Assembly: GCA_900473045.1 (NCBI GenBank)
Contig: UCKS01000007.1
Coordinates: 191,122-255,121, forward strand
Reading direction: 5' to 3'
DNA length: 64,000 nucleotides
Source: Hyphomicrobiales bacterium
Lineage (GTDB): Bacteria > Pseudomonadota > Alphaproteobacteria > Rhizobiales > Rhizobiaceae
Position numbers and translations under genes: made by a program
Notes under the pieces: generated by a model
The model's database searches: none
Told to the model about the DNA's origin: nothing
Seen by the model: only the letters and a program-made list of their open reading frames with translations
Shown: piece by piece, positions 34,640 through 44,465 of the stretch
Layout of the letters: each line of letters opens with the position of its first letter
Numbering within the stretch: position 1 is the stretch's first letter

Positions 34640-36421
34640 TCAGGCGAGTGCGATACGGGCGCTGGCAAGGCTTGCAGCACCGGAAACGATGCTGGTCTTC
34701 AGCGCCGCCGTTTCGGCCAACAGGTTTTCGGCGGCGAAACGGCACAGCGCGATGCGAACATCGCGGCCACCATCCCCCACGTCAGCCAACCCGCCCTTGG
34801 CGAGATAGACGCCCGTCAGGGTCAGGCCGAACAGCCGCTGGTAGGCGGTGGCACCGGCAAGCGCGTCTGCGGATTTGCCTTCGGCAAGACGTGCCAGAAG
34901 CCACTCGGTGGTTTCTTCCAGATCGGCGATCGCATCATCGAGGCGGCTGCCGGTTTCGCCGAAATCGGCGAGATTGGAGGAACCGACCTCTTTGGCCACC
35001 GCCTTCAATTCGGCGATGAAACCGCGCACATGGCCGCCGTCGGACAGCGGCAGTTTGCGGGTCACGAGATCGATCGCCTGGATGCCGTTGGTGCCTTCAT
35101 AGATCGGCGCGATCCGGGCGTCGCGCAGGTAGCGCGCGGCACCGGTCTCTTCGATGAAGCCCATGCCGCCATGCACCTGGATACCCATCGAGGCCGCATC
35201 GACGCCGACATCGGTGCCGAAGGATTTGGCGATCGGGGTCAAAAGACTGGAGCGTTCCTGCCAGTAACGGGCCTCATCGCCTTCCGACACATGGGCGCGA
35301 TCGACCGCACGGGCGCAGGTCAGCGCGATGGCGCGGGCGCCCTGTGTCAGTGCCTTCATGGTCAAAAGCGTGCGGGCGATATCCGGGTGTTCGATGATCG
35401 GGCTCATGCCGGTGCCCTTCCAGCCCGGCGCCTTGCCCTGCGTGCGTTCGCGGGCATAGTTCAGCGCATGCTGGGTGGCGGCATCCGCCATTGCCACGCC
35501 CTGTATGCCAACGGCCAAGCGCGCATTGTTCATCATCGTGAACATGCAGTTGAGGCCCTTGTTCTCCTCGCCGACGAGATAGCCGATAGCCCCCTTCTCA
35601 TAGCCAAACCGGCCGTCGCCATAGACCATGGTGCAGGTCGGCGAGGCATGGATGCCGAGCTTGTGTTCCAGCGAATGGCAAAACAGATCGTTGCGGTCCC
35701 CAAGCGATCCATCTTCGTTGACGAGGAATTTCGGCACCAGAAACAGCGAAATGCCGCGCGTTCCCTCCGGTGCACCGGCGATCCGCGCCAGAACCAGGTG
35801 AACGATATTGTCCGTCACCTCATGGTCGCCCCAGGTGATGAAGATCTTCTGGCCGAAAATCCGGTAGGTGCCGTCGTCGCGGCGCTCGGCGCGGGTCTTC
35901 AACACGCCAAGATCGGACCCGGCATGCGGTTCCGTCAGGTTCATCGTGCCGGTCCACTCGCCGGAGATCATCTTGGCGAGGAAGGTTGATTTCAGTGCTG
36001 GGGAACCATGCTTCTCCAGTGCATCGACGGCGCCCATCGTCAGCATCGGCGCCAGCGCAAAGGCCATCGAGCCGGCGTTCCAGAATTCCATGGCGGCGAT
36101 ATGCAGCATGTGCGGCAGCGCCTGGCCGCCGAACGCTTCCGGCGCCGTCAGGCTGTTCCAGCCGCCGGCTGCCCAGTTGCGATAGAGATCGGCCCAGCCA
36201 TCCGGTATCTGCACCTTGCCATCGACGAGCTTGGAGCCCTGCCGGTCGCCGATATCGGCGAGCGGTGCGACCTCTTCGGTGGCAAAGCGGCCGGCTTCAC
36301 CGACGATCGCATCGACCAGATCCTCATCGAGATCGCCGAAAATGCCGGCAGTCAGATCCTCACCGAGCCCGGCCACGTGCTTTAGCGTGAACAGAATTTC
36401 CTCAACCGGTGCCTTGTACAT
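34640..36421 (-). CDS. acyl-CoA dehydrogenase (with C-terminal extension)
   Basis: This 593-residue acyl-CoA dehydrogenase is of the longer type with a C-terminal domain. FAD-contact blocks are GTMNLTEPHAGSDLGVL, IFGQKIFITWGDHE and GGMGFIEETGAARYLRDARI. The catalytic-site neighbourhood IYEGTNGIQAIDLVTRKL lies near 465. It oxidises a fatty or branched acyl-CoA and is cotranscribed with the enoyl-CoA hydratase. The upstream LiuR-like box points to branched-chain or fatty acid degradation. Start ATG 36421. Confidence 0.92.
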   Translation of the reverse strand: MYKAPVEEILFTLKHVAGLGEDLTAGIFGDLDEDLVDAIVGEAGRFATEEVAPLADIGDRQGSKLVDGKVQIPDGWADLYRNWAAGGWNSLTAPEAFGGQALPHMLHIAAMEFWNAGSMAFALAPMLTMGAVDALEKHGSPALKSTFLAKMISGEWTGTMNLTEPHAGSDLGVLKTRAERRDDGTYRIFGQKIFITWGDHEVTDNIVHLVLARIAGAPEGTRGISLFLVPKFLVNEDGSLGDRNDLFCHSLEHKLGIHASPTCTMVYGDGRFGYEKGAIGYLVGEENKGLNCMFTMMNNARLAVGIQGVAMADAATQHALNYARERTQGKAPGWKGTGMSPIIEHPDIARTLLTMKALTQGARAIALTCARAVDRAHVSEGDEARYWQERSSLLTPIAKSFGTDVGVDAASMGIQVHGGMGFIEETGAARYLRDARIAPIYEGTNGIQAIDLVTRKLPLSDGGHVRGFIAELKAVAKEVGSSNLADFGETGSRLDDAIADLEETTEWLLARLAEGKSADALAGATAYQRLFGLTLTGVYLAKGGLADVGDGGRDVRIALCRFAAENLLAETAALKTSIVSGAASLASARIALA

Positions 36422-36506
36422 CGCCGTCTCCTCCTGCCGTCACCTGACAACATTGCTGTTCATCCGTCCAGCAATGGCTTGTTCGCTGATGCCGAAATTA
36501 TTGATT

Positions 36507-36522
36507 TTTACGTAAACGTCAA
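36507..36522. promoter_or_regulatory. LiuR-like operator upstream of the acyl-CoA dehydrogenase operon
   Basis: TTTACGT-AA-ACGTCAA is an inverted repeat (arms TTTACGT and the complement of ACGTCAA, TTGACGT) about 85 bases before the dehydrogenase start. It resembles the TTKACGT-type boxes of LiuR, the MerR-family regulator of branched-chain amino acid/acyl-CoA degradation in proteobacteria. No MerR gene lies in the window. It could equally face the divergent transporter gene. Confidence 0.55.
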
Positions 36523-36625
36523 TATTCGATGGGACGGGTTATCCCGGCTTGCCGCAGGCACTGTAACAAAACTGTCATGAAAACTGCATAGAGCGAAGTC
36601 TGGCCCGCTGCCGGAACAATGCTGC

Positions 36626-37618
36626 ATGAATCTGATCTCGTCCGAAATACCGGGGCTCGTCTGGGCTTATCGCTTCCTGCCGGGCGAAAGTCGCTGCGTG
36701 CGGATCGCTGCCGATTCGTCCATCGACGCGCTGATGGAAGGCGACGGTTGGGTGTGGCTGCATCTGGCGCTGAGCGATGCGCGCACCCCTGCCCTGATCG
36801 AACGCATCACGACCTTGCCGCAGAATGCACTATCGACGCTGACCAGCCATGACACCCAGGCGGCGGTGACGATATCCGACGATATCGTCTACGGCACGCT
36901 GGTCGATTTCGAGCGTACCTTCGATGCCGAGACGAAAACCATCGGCTGGCTGAATTTCACTGTGACCGAAAAAATCATCATCACCACGCGGCTGCATCCC
37001 CTGCGCAGCATCGACCGGGTCAAGGCGGCGGTTGAGAAGAACCCCCGCTGCGCCCGGCCGATCGATCTGTTCGAGATGATGGTGGTGGAATTCCAGCGCA
37101 CCCTGATCAGCCTGGTGCTCGAACTGACCGAGGACCTCAACGTCATCGAGGACGATGTCTATGGCGAGGCGGGACACAATCACCAGCCGCGTCTCGCACC
37201 GCTTCGGCGAACCGCCGTTCGGCTGCACCGGCACCTGCGCACATTGCTGGCGTTGTTGCGGCGGGCTGGGACCTCGGAAGAGGACGAGGTGCCGGAGGGA
37301 TTTATCGACGTTGCCGAACGTCTGTCGGACAGGCTCGAAGCCGTCGACCGCGACGTGTTCGCGTTGCAGGAACGCGCCCGCCTTTTGCATGAAGAGATCG
37401 ACAGCAAGCTCTCGTCGGAGACCAACCGGCATCTCTATATCCTGTCGCTGATGACGGCTTTCCTCCTGCCACCGACACTGGTCACCGGCTTTTTCGGCAT
37501 GAACACCAGCGGCCTTCCTTTCGCCGAAGGCATTCACGGCACACTGCTGGCGGGTTTCCTGATCCTGATGTCGATGGGCGTGGCATGGACGATCCTGAAG
37601 CGGATCGGAATTCTCTGA
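36626..37618 (+). CDS. CorA-family zinc/magnesium transporter (ZntB-like)
   Basis: A 330-residue CorA-superfamily transporter. The long N-terminal cytoplasmic domain (about 1-260) ends in two C-terminal membrane helices: LYILSLMTAFLLPPTLVTGF, then the GMN signature in FFGMNTSGLPF, then LLAGFLILMSMGVAWTILK. The loop after GMN (TSGLPF) fits the ZntB group, which exports or imports Zn; Mg transport is possible. Start ATG 36626. Confidence 0.88.
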   Translation: MNLISSEIPGLVWAYRFLPGESRCVRIAADSSIDALMEGDGWVWLHLALSDARTPALIERITTLPQNALSTLTSHDTQAAVTISDDIVYGTLVDFERTFDAETKTIGWLNFTVTEKIIITTRLHPLRSIDRVKAAVEKNPRCARPIDLFEMMVVEFQRTLISLVLELTEDLNVIEDDVYGEAGHNHQPRLAPLRRTAVRLHRHLRTLLALLRRAGTSEEDEVPEGFIDVAERLSDRLEAVDRDVFALQERARLLHEEIDSKLSSETNRHLYILSLMTAFLLPPTLVTGFFGMNTSGLPFAEGIHGTLLAGFLILMSMGVAWTILKRIGIL

Positions 37619-37623
37619 CGCAT

Positions 37624-37653
37624 AAAAAATGGCCGGAGACAAAATCTCCGGCC
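37624..37653 (-). terminator. rho-independent terminator of the BA14K gene
   Basis: GGCCGGAGA (37631-37639), loop CAAAA, TCTCCGGCC (37645-37653). On the minus strand the stem is followed by ATTTTTTATG. The hairpin also ends the convergent plus-strand transporter transcript. Confidence 0.85.
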
Positions 37654-37681
37654 TGAAGTTCGTGCTGATCAGTTGGTCACA

Positions 37682-38170
37682 TCAGTAGGGTGAATTGCAC
37701 TGCCGGCGCGGGCCGTTGTTCGGCTGATAGGTATTGTCGTAGGCGCGATAGCTGCGATAGCGGTTGGCGCACCATTCGACATGGCTTCCGCCGTAGCGCA
37801 CCGACGGCTGGGCGATAGCACCGCCTATGATGGCACCGGTGGCAAACGCGCCGAGCGGGAACCACAGACCGTTATATTCGCGGTAGCCGGGACGGTAGTA
37901 GTTGTAGCCGCGATGACCGTTGTAATAGGAGTAGCCGCCGCGGCGATAATAGCCATGCCGGTTGTTATTGTAGGCACGCCTGTTGTTGTAGCGCGGCCGG
38001 TTGTTGTAGTGGCGCTCACCGTGACGATTGTATTGCACGGTTTCAACATTGGCGCGTTCAGCCGTGACCGGAACCGGGATCTGGGTGAAGGCCTGAGACG
38101 GCGTAAACGACGTTGCCAGCAACACGGCAGACAACGCGAGTGATGCTACCCTTAACTTGAAAACACCCAT
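37682..38170 (-). CDS. BA14K family exported protein
   Basis: A 162-residue protein with a signal peptide ([23 protein letters not shown]) and a middle rich in Asn/Arg/Tyr (residues about 55-105). A short hydrophobic segment [20 protein letters not shown] precedes the BA14K domain [19 protein letters not shown] with its C-terminal Cys. Family members are immunoreactive or lectin-like outer proteins of Brucella and rhizobia. ATG 38170 follows GGAGG; ATG 38188 is upstream in frame. Function in this organism is unknown. Confidence 0.88.
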   Translation of the reverse strand: MGVFKLRVASLALSAVLLATSFTPSQAFTQIPVPVTAERANVETVQYNRHGERHYNNRPRYNNRRAYNNNRHGYYRRGGYSYYNGHRGYNYYRPGYREYNGLWFPLGAFATGAIIGGAIAQPSVRYGGSHVEWCANRYRSYRAYDNTYQPNNGPRRQCNSPY

Positions 38171-38386
38171 GCGGGGCTCCTCCATCAATTGCTATCGGAC
38201 AATATTGTCTTGCCGATGGAACGATTTGCGGCCGTTTTTGTTCCACGGCACCACAACTAAGCATGTCCGGCGAACACGCGCCAGACGTGTTATGCCAAGG
38301 TTCAATGATGAAACCCCAGAGAACGGCTGGGATTGTCAATCCTCGGTCTTAATCCTCCATTAACCATCTTTCCGCACCCTCTTCCG

Positions 38387-39385
38387 ATGGAAAAGCGCCA
38401 GCGCAAAGGATTGGGCAAGTTTTTCCGCCTCGCCGCGTTTCTCGGCGTCGCGCTGATCCCGAACGTGACATCGGCACGCGATGTCACGCCGTGGACATCA
38501 GCGGACCACGCGCTGGTCATCGATGCCTACGAACTCAACATCATCGACTGGGATGCAATGCTGACGGACAAGCGCATTGCCGGCTTCATCTCCAAGGCAT
38601 CCGACGGCCTGCCGGAAAGCTTCGATTGTACCGGCGATCACGCCGGCGATACGGTCGCGCATTGCAAGACGATGTGGCGCAAATACGCCGTCAGCCGCGA
38701 ACTCTACCAGGCACGCCGCCTGATCGCCCGGGCCAGCGGCCTGCTCTGGGGGGCCTACCACCTTGCCCGCCCCGGCAACCCGATCGACCAGGCCAATCAC
38801 TTTCTCGACTATGCCCAGCCGCGCGACGATGAACTGATGGCGCTGGATATCGAAGGCATCGATCCTGAAAAATACATGTCGCTGGAAGACGCCGCCATTT
38901 TCGCCGGCCATATCAAGACCCGCACCGGCCGCTACCCGATCCTCTATACCAATCACACCACCGCAAGATATATCGCAGCCAACCGCGCGCAGTTCCCGAT
39001 CCTGTCGCGCCTGCCGCTGTGGTATGCCCGCTACAAGCCCGGCATCCGCAACGTCTTTCCGATGGGCAACTGGGACGATTACGCACTCTGGCAATTCTCC
39101 GCCGGCCCCAACTGCGGTAAGCGGCGCTGCCCCTACCGCGTCGCCGGAACGCTCCCGGATATCGATGTCAATGTCGCGGCCATGGATGCAAAGGCGTTGA
39201 AGGCCGTCTGGGCCAAGGGCGAACTGCTACCGGAAAAACCATTCGACAAGCCGCTGCTGATCGCCTCGGGCAAAGCGGTATCTTTCTCGGGCGCTGGCAT
39301 AGATGTTGACATGACCGTAACGGGATCGATCAAGCCTGTTTCGGTCGGGCGGATTGCCGAAACCAGCGGTCCCCACAATCAGTGA
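38387..39385 (+). CDS. glycoside hydrolase family 25 (lysozyme-like) exported protein
   Basis: A 332-residue protein with a signal sequence (FFRLAAFLGVALIPNVTSA) and a GH25 fold. The catalytic region ELMALDIEGIDPEKY gives Asp-x-Glu, the N-terminal Asp appears in VIDAYELNIIDWDAM, and ALWQFSAGPNCGKRRCPYRV closes the barrel. It is predicted to hydrolyse cell-wall glycan in the periplasm or outside. The Cys-rich CGKRRCP insert is unusual. ATG 38387 is chosen; the frame is open back to 38333. Confidence 0.82.
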   Translation: MEKRQRKGLGKFFRLAAFLGVALIPNVTSARDVTPWTSADHALVIDAYELNIIDWDAMLTDKRIAGFISKASDGLPESFDCTGDHAGDTVAHCKTMWRKYAVSRELYQARRLIARASGLLWGAYHLARPGNPIDQANHFLDYAQPRDDELMALDIEGIDPEKYMSLEDAAIFAGHIKTRTGRYPILYTNHTTARYIAANRAQFPILSRLPLWYARYKPGIRNVFPMGNWDDYALWQFSAGPNCGKRRCPYRVAGTLPDIDVNVAAMDAKALKAVWAKGELLPEKPFDKPLLIASGKAVSFSGAGIDVDMTVTGSIKPVSVGRIAETSGPHNQ

Positions 39386-39490
39386 CCGCCCTTCCGGACC
39401 TCAGCGTTCCTTACTTTGCCTCGATTGACCCGCGCTGCAAACAGAATATGCTTCTAAAGTATTATTTTCTAATTTTAGCGGGAGGGATTT

Positions 39491-40711
39491 ATGGCGAAGC
39501 TTACCTATACTCAATATGCACCGGACGATTACAGTCTTTGGGATCAATTCTCAGATTTCACAGTCAGTTTGAGCGCCGACAAGAAAACCGTCACCTTGAA
39601 ATACGCATCTGCTACGGAGGGCGGCGTTGCTAAGGTGGTTTTGCACGGAACGGCATTTACGTTGCGCGATGGCAAGCTTGCTACGGGCACGATTACATCG
39701 ATCGACTTTGTAAATGGTGCCGCCAAGATCATGGCGACCTATTCCGAACTCGCCCTGAAGGGCTACCAGTTCAAGTTCGATGACGGCTGGCATACGATCG
39801 GTGCTCTTCACGCGGGCAATGACGTGATTACCGGATCGATCCGGGCAGACATCATCGATACGGGGGCCGGAGCCGATATCGTCAAGAGCGGCGCTGGCGA
39901 CGACTTCATCACCGACTACAAGGGGGCAGACACCTATGACGGTGGAACCGGTGCCGATCAGCTCGACTATTCGCAAGGGGGCCGTGACGGCTGGGATCCC
40001 GGCGGCGCAGTCGTCGTCGATCTGCGCGCCGGCACCGCGACCGATCCCTGGGGCTACAAGGACAAACTGATCAGCATCGAACAGGTGCGCGGTACCTATT
40101 TCAATGACAAGATCTATGGCCGTGACACGGCAGACGGCGATCGCTTCATGGGCTTTGCCGGCAATGACCTGCTCGATGGCCGCGGCGGTAGCCAGGATAT
40201 GGTTTCCTACAAGCGGGACGCAAACCATGGTGGCGTCGGCGACGTCATCGTGGATCTCTCGAAGGGTACGGCCACAGACGGCTTTGGCGACAAGGACACG
40301 TTGAAGAACATCGAGAATATCGAAGGTGGTTTCTACAACGACAACCTCAAGGGCAGCATCGGGGCGAATTACATTCGCGGCGGCACCGGGAATGACCTCA
40401 TCAATGGTTTCGGTGGTGGAGACAGGCTGGAAGGCGAAGGCGGTAACGACACGCTCTATGGCACCAATGGCAGCCGGGACACCTTCGTTTTCAGGGATAC
40501 TGGCGGCGCTCTGGGAACCGACCGGATCAAATTGTTCAAGGATGGCGAAGACAAGTTCGCGTTCGACGCATCGACAGGCGTCGAGACCATGGCTGATTTG
40601 AAGATTACCCAGTCCGGCGCCCATGCGGTCATCAAGTATGATCTGGGCTCGATCATCGTGGAGAACATTCAGATCTCAAAACTGACGGTGTCGGATTTCA
40701 TCTTCGAATAG
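39491..40711 (+). CDS. RTX/hemolysin-type calcium-binding secreted protein
   Basis: A 406-residue acidic protein without a signal peptide. From residue about 100 on it has nonapeptide GGxGxD-type repeats (DTGAGADIVKSGAGDDFITD, DGGTGADQLDY, FAGNDLLDGRGGSQD, GGTGNDLINGFGGGDRLEG) and a C-terminal hydrophobic end VSDFIFE. This pattern fits type I-secreted RTX proteins that fold on Ca. GGGAGGG precedes ATG 39491. No T1SS genes are in the window. Function beyond Ca-binding is unknown. The region just upstream is AT-rich. Confidence 0.88.
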   Translation: MAKLTYTQYAPDDYSLWDQFSDFTVSLSADKKTVTLKYASATEGGVAKVVLHGTAFTLRDGKLATGTITSIDFVNGAAKIMATYSELALKGYQFKFDDGWHTIGALHAGNDVITGSIRADIIDTGAGADIVKSGAGDDFITDYKGADTYDGGTGADQLDYSQGGRDGWDPGGAVVVDLRAGTATDPWGYKDKLISIEQVRGTYFNDKIYGRDTADGDRFMGFAGNDLLDGRGGSQDMVSYKRDANHGGVGDVIVDLSKGTATDGFGDKDTLKNIENIEGGFYNDNLKGSIGANYIRGGTGNDLINGFGGGDRLEGEGGNDTLYGTNGSRDTFVFRDTGGALGTDRIKLFKDGEDKFAFDASTGVETMADLKITQSGAHAVIKYDLGSIIVENIQISKLTVSDFIFE

Positions 40712-40731
40712 AGCGCCTCAGACTGTCATAT

Positions 40732-40766
40732 CGGCGTCCTGCGGTGCAAACCGCCGCAGGACGCCG
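40732..40766 (+). terminator. terminator after the first RTX gene
   Basis: CGGCGTCCTGCGG (40732-40744) and CCGCAGGACGCCG (40754-40766) give a perfect 13-bp stem with a 9-base loop, 20 bases past the stop. Only a weak T-rich tail follows. Confidence 0.75.
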
Positions 40767-40922
40767 ATTGCCTCATCATTCCTGCTTTCACTAGAAATCG
40801 CCATTGCGGTTTCATCGTGAATTTACCATAAGGGCAGAAATGCCGTGTGCGGGGTAATCCCGTTTACCCGATTGCCGTATGAGACCGTAACACCAAGGCA
40901 ATACACTGCACATGATGGGCAG

Positions 40923-42596
40923 ATGACCAAAAAGATCGTGATCAGCAGCAACCGCACCACGCCGGTGTCGGCACTTGAAACGGACAGTGTGTTTATCCTG
41001 AACAAGGGGATCACGCTCAGCACCTCTGCGACTGCCATTCTGGCCACCGGCACGGCGACGGCGCGCGATTTCTACATCAACGGCACGGTGCTTTCGGCGT
41101 CCGGTTACGCTTTCCAGTTCGGCACGACGGCAGTGGCCGACAGCAAGAGCGAATTTGTCGTCAGCAAGTCCGGGAAAATCTCCGGCAAGGACTACGGTCT
41201 GAAGATCGACAGCGGCAGCCTGGAACTCGTCAATGACGGCACGGTTGCTGCGCGCCTGACCGCGATCACGGCAGCGGGGAAGGCAACGCATCTCGTCAAT
41301 ACCGGCCTGATCGAATCCTCGGCCGGCATCGGCATCACCTCATCCGGCAGCAGCGCCGTCGTCACCAATCATGGCACCACCCATGCCGCCGTGAATGCCG
41401 TGCAGTTGAGTGGCGCTTCGTCAGTGTTGACCAACAACGGCGAACTGCGCTCCGACAAGGCATCGGCGATCTTTTCGAGCGGCAAGGCCGCGATCTTGAC
41501 CAATCACGGCACCGCGACCGCCTCTGGAACAACCATCGCGTCCTCCGGCGCCAATGCCAAGATCACCAATGACGGCGCTGTCATCTCGACAAAGGCTGGC
41601 GCCATCCTGGCAGCCGGCACTGTGGCGATCATCACCAATAGCGGCACCGTCTCCGCCCTCAAGAACGCCATCACGCTGACCGGTGACGATGGCAAGATCA
41701 CCAACAATGGCCTGATCAAAGCCTCCGGTTACGCCATTGCCGTCACGGCCGACGATACGATCATCACCAACAACAAGACGATCACGGCGGCCGGCGGCAT
41801 CAAGGTGGCTGGCATGGGCGAGACCGTCACCAATTACGGCACCATCACCGGCACGCTCGCGTCACTGGCAACCATCGATTTTTCCGGGGCAAGCAAAGCC
41901 ACCCTGCACAATGGCGGCCTGATCAAATCGGCCGGAACGGCGTTTCTGGGCGGCAACAGTGCCGACCGGCTGGTCAACCAGGGCACCATTACCGGCACGA
42001 TCAACCTCGGCAATGGCAACGATTACTTCGACGGCACCGGCGGCAAGGTCAACGGCACGATCTACGGCGGCAAGGGTAACGACGTCTATGTGATCAGCGA
42101 TGCGACGATCAAGCTCTCGGAGGCTGCCGGTGGCGGCACCGACCTCGTCAAGACGACGGTATCCTTCACGCTCGGCAACTATTTCGAGAACCTGACGCTA
42201 AACGGCACGGCAGCCATCAACGGCACCGGCAATGCGCTGGCCAACCAGTTGCACGGCAACAGCGGCAAGAACATCATCGATGGCAAAAACGGCAACGATA
42301 TCATCTGGGGTCATGGCGGGGCCGATATCCTGACCGGCGGTACCGGGGCCGACCAGTTCGTCTTTGCCACCAAGGACGGCAAGGACACGATCACGGATTT
42401 CACCGCCACTCCTGGCTCAAGCCACGACATCCTCGACCTGACCGGCCTTGCCAGCATTACCGACTACAAGGACCTGGTTCAGAACCACATGAAACAGATC
42501 GGCCATGACGTCTATATCGATGGGCTGAACGGCGACAGCATCCTGTTGAAGAATGTGAAGATGGCGGTGCTGGATGCCGGTGATTTTCTGTTCTGA
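40923..42596 (+). CDS. large secreted protein: beta-helix repeats plus C-terminal RTX block
   Basis: This 557-residue protein combines two parts. Residues about 100-345 hold a periodic repeat with ITNNGxI/VTNHGTxx-type turns every 20 residues or so (VTNHGTTHA, LTNNGELRS, LTNHGTATAS, ITNDGAVIS, ITNSGTVSA, ITNNGLIKA), as in right-handed beta-helices. Residues about 360-530 carry Ca-binding RTX repeats (NGNDYFDG, YGGKGNDVYV, GKNGNDIIWGHGGADILTGG). No signal peptide is seen, so type I secretion is likely. It resembles autoaggregation/adhesion RTX proteins. ATG 40923 begins MTKKIVISS; the frame opens earlier at 40845. Confidence 0.85.
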   Translation: MTKKIVISSNRTTPVSALETDSVFILNKGITLSTSATAILATGTATARDFYINGTVLSASGYAFQFGTTAVADSKSEFVVSKSGKISGKDYGLKIDSGSLELVNDGTVAARLTAITAAGKATHLVNTGLIESSAGIGITSSGSSAVVTNHGTTHAAVNAVQLSGASSVLTNNGELRSDKASAIFSSGKAAILTNHGTATASGTTIASSGANAKITNDGAVISTKAGAILAAGTVAIITNSGTVSALKNAITLTGDDGKITNNGLIKASGYAIAVTADDTIITNNKTITAAGGIKVAGMGETVTNYGTITGTLASLATIDFSGASKATLHNGGLIKSAGTAFLGGNSADRLVNQGTITGTINLGNGNDYFDGTGGKVNGTIYGGKGNDVYVISDATIKLSEAAGGGTDLVKTTVSFTLGNYFENLTLNGTAAINGTGNALANQLHGNSGKNIIDGKNGNDIIWGHGGADILTGGTGADQFVFATKDGKDTITDFTATPGSSHDILDLTGLASITDYKDLVQNHMKQIGHDVYIDGLNGDSILLKNVKMAVLDAGDFLF

Positions 42597-42784
42597 AGTC
42601 TGACGGGGCGTTGAACAGCGCGCGCACTCGCTCCGCATCCCAAAACTATCCGGTCACGGCTTTTATCGTCGCCTCTGCCGGCGAAAAAAGCCGGAATACA
42701 CCAGTTGCGGACGTTCAGCCTGCTGTCAGGCGGCGAGCGCAAGAAAGGGAATCGCTATCCCTGCCTTGATTGCCGGAGCCTGTG

Positions 42785-44437
42785 TTGAATTTTCTCTCTC
42801 TCAAGCGGCCCACCATGGGCAGCATACCGCTGAGCCTGCTGGCCGCGCTTTTCATTCTGTCTCTGCAGAACCTGACGTTCTGGAACGAGGCCTTCTATGT
42901 GTTCGGCGGCTTCCATCCGGGCTTCTACACATTTGTCGCGGCGATCACCCTGCTCGTCTTTGCAGGCGTCGTGCTGTTTTCGGTCAAGTACCTGATCAAG
43001 CCGTTTCTGGTCTTCCTCCTCATCGCCGGGGCAATGTCATCCTACTATACGGATTTCTTCGGTGTGGTGATCGACAAGGAGATGATCCGCAACGCGGTGG
43101 TGACGACGCCGCAGGAAGCCGGTCCTCTGATCACCGGCACGTTTCTCCTGCACATCCTCCTCTACGGCATCCTGCCATCGGCTCTGGTCTGCCTGGTTCG
43201 GATCAGACATCGTCCGTTCATCGGCAAGTTCTTCGTGAACGTCGCGGTCATTTCGCTCTGCCTGTCCCTGTGCATCGGGCTGATTGTCTCGAACTATTCG
43301 GGGATATCCTCGAACATCCGGCAGCATCGCGACATGATGGCCAAGCTGACGCCGTTCGCCGCCATCACTTCGGCGATCGGTCTCGGGGTCAGCGCCTATC
43401 GCGAGATCGGCATCGTCCGCGCGCCGCTCGGCACAGACGCCAAACTCGGCCCGATGTATGCACAGGCGAAAAAACCTGTCGTCACCATTATCGTCGCCGG
43501 CGAAACCGCCCGCGCCATGAACTTTTCCCTGAATGGCTATGACAGGGAGACCAATCCGGAACTGAAAACGCTGGGCGTCACCAACTTCACCAAAACCACC
43601 AGCTGCGGCACCGCGACGGCCGTTTCGTTGCCCTGCATGTTTTCGGTCTATGGAAAAAAAGACTATTCCGACCGCAAGGCCCGGTCCACCGATACGCTGA
43701 TGGACGTTTTGCGCCGTGCAGGGATCGACGGCTATTGGTGGGACAACAATACCGGCAGCAAGGGCATCGCCGACCTCATCAGCTTTGCCAGCCTGACCAA
43801 GCAGAAGAACAGCCCGCTCTGCAAGGACGGCGAATGCCTCGATGACATTTTCCTCGGCAAGCTCGATGAAAAGCTGGCCGGCGTAACCAAGAACACCGTC
43901 ATCGTGCTGCACCAACTCGGCAGCCATGGTCCAGCCTACTACCTGCGTTATCCGGAAGAATTCCGCCGCTTCACGCCCGATTGCCGCACACCGCAGCTCT
44001 CCGATTGCTCACGCGAGGAGATCGTCAATGCCTATGACAACTCGATCCTCTACACCGACCATAACCTCGCCGAGGTGATCAAGCTTCTGAAGAAACATCA
44101 GGACACTGTCGATGGGGCGATGATCTATATGTCGGATCATGGCGAGTCGCTCGGCGAGAACGGATTGTTCCTGCATGGCGCGCCCTACATGTTTGCGCCC
44201 GTTGAGCAGACACATGTGCCGTTCATCGCCTGGTTTTCCGACCAGTATACCCAGTTGACGGGCCTCGACCGCAGCTGCCTTCAGACCTATGCCGACGCGC
44301 CGACCTCGCACGACAACCTGTTTCACACTGTGCTTGGGATGATGAACGTCGTCACCAAGGTGTATAATCCAGCACTCGACGTGTTCGCCGCCTGCCGCTC
44401 GACGGCGGGGGCAAGCCCGGCCGTACCGGAATCGTAG
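42785..44437 (+). CDS. eptA: phosphoethanolamine transferase (EptA/Mcr-like), membrane enzyme
   Basis: A 550-residue enzyme with five membrane helices in residues 15-195, then a sulfatase-like periplasmic domain. Catalytic-site blocks: IIVAGETARAMNFSLNGY (metal ligand Glu), the nucleophile Thr in TTSCGTATAVSLPCMFS, HQLGSHGPAYYLRYP, and YMSDHGESLGENGLFLHG. It adds phosphoethanolamine to lipid A or other glycolipids, which changes surface charge. TTG 42785 lies six bases after GGAG; GTG 42782 and TTG 42770 are alternatives. It is monocistronic as far as seen. Confidence 0.9.
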   Translation: MNFLSLKRPTMGSIPLSLLAALFILSLQNLTFWNEAFYVFGGFHPGFYTFVAAITLLVFAGVVLFSVKYLIKPFLVFLLIAGAMSSYYTDFFGVVIDKEMIRNAVVTTPQEAGPLITGTFLLHILLYGILPSALVCLVRIRHRPFIGKFFVNVAVISLCLSLCIGLIVSNYSGISSNIRQHRDMMAKLTPFAAITSAIGLGVSAYREIGIVRAPLGTDAKLGPMYAQAKKPVVTIIVAGETARAMNFSLNGYDRETNPELKTLGVTNFTKTTSCGTATAVSLPCMFSVYGKKDYSDRKARSTDTLMDVLRRAGIDGYWWDNNTGSKGIADLISFASLTKQKNSPLCKDGECLDDIFLGKLDEKLAGVTKNTVIVLHQLGSHGPAYYLRYPEEFRRFTPDCRTPQLSDCSREEIVNAYDNSILYTDHNLAEVIKLLKKHQDTVDGAMIYMSDHGESLGENGLFLHGAPYMFAPVEQTHVPFIAWFSDQYTQLTGLDRSCLQTYADAPTSHDNLFHTVLGMMNVVTKVYNPALDVFAACRSTAGASPAVPES

Positions 44438-44465
44438 AACCGGGATTGCGGCGATCTGCCCAGCT

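Noticed and set aside
39840-42400. CRISPR or tandem DNA repeat array in the RTX genes
   Set aside because: Repeats are protein-level glycine/aspartate or TNxG turns with diverged DNA, not identical DNA repeats with spacers.
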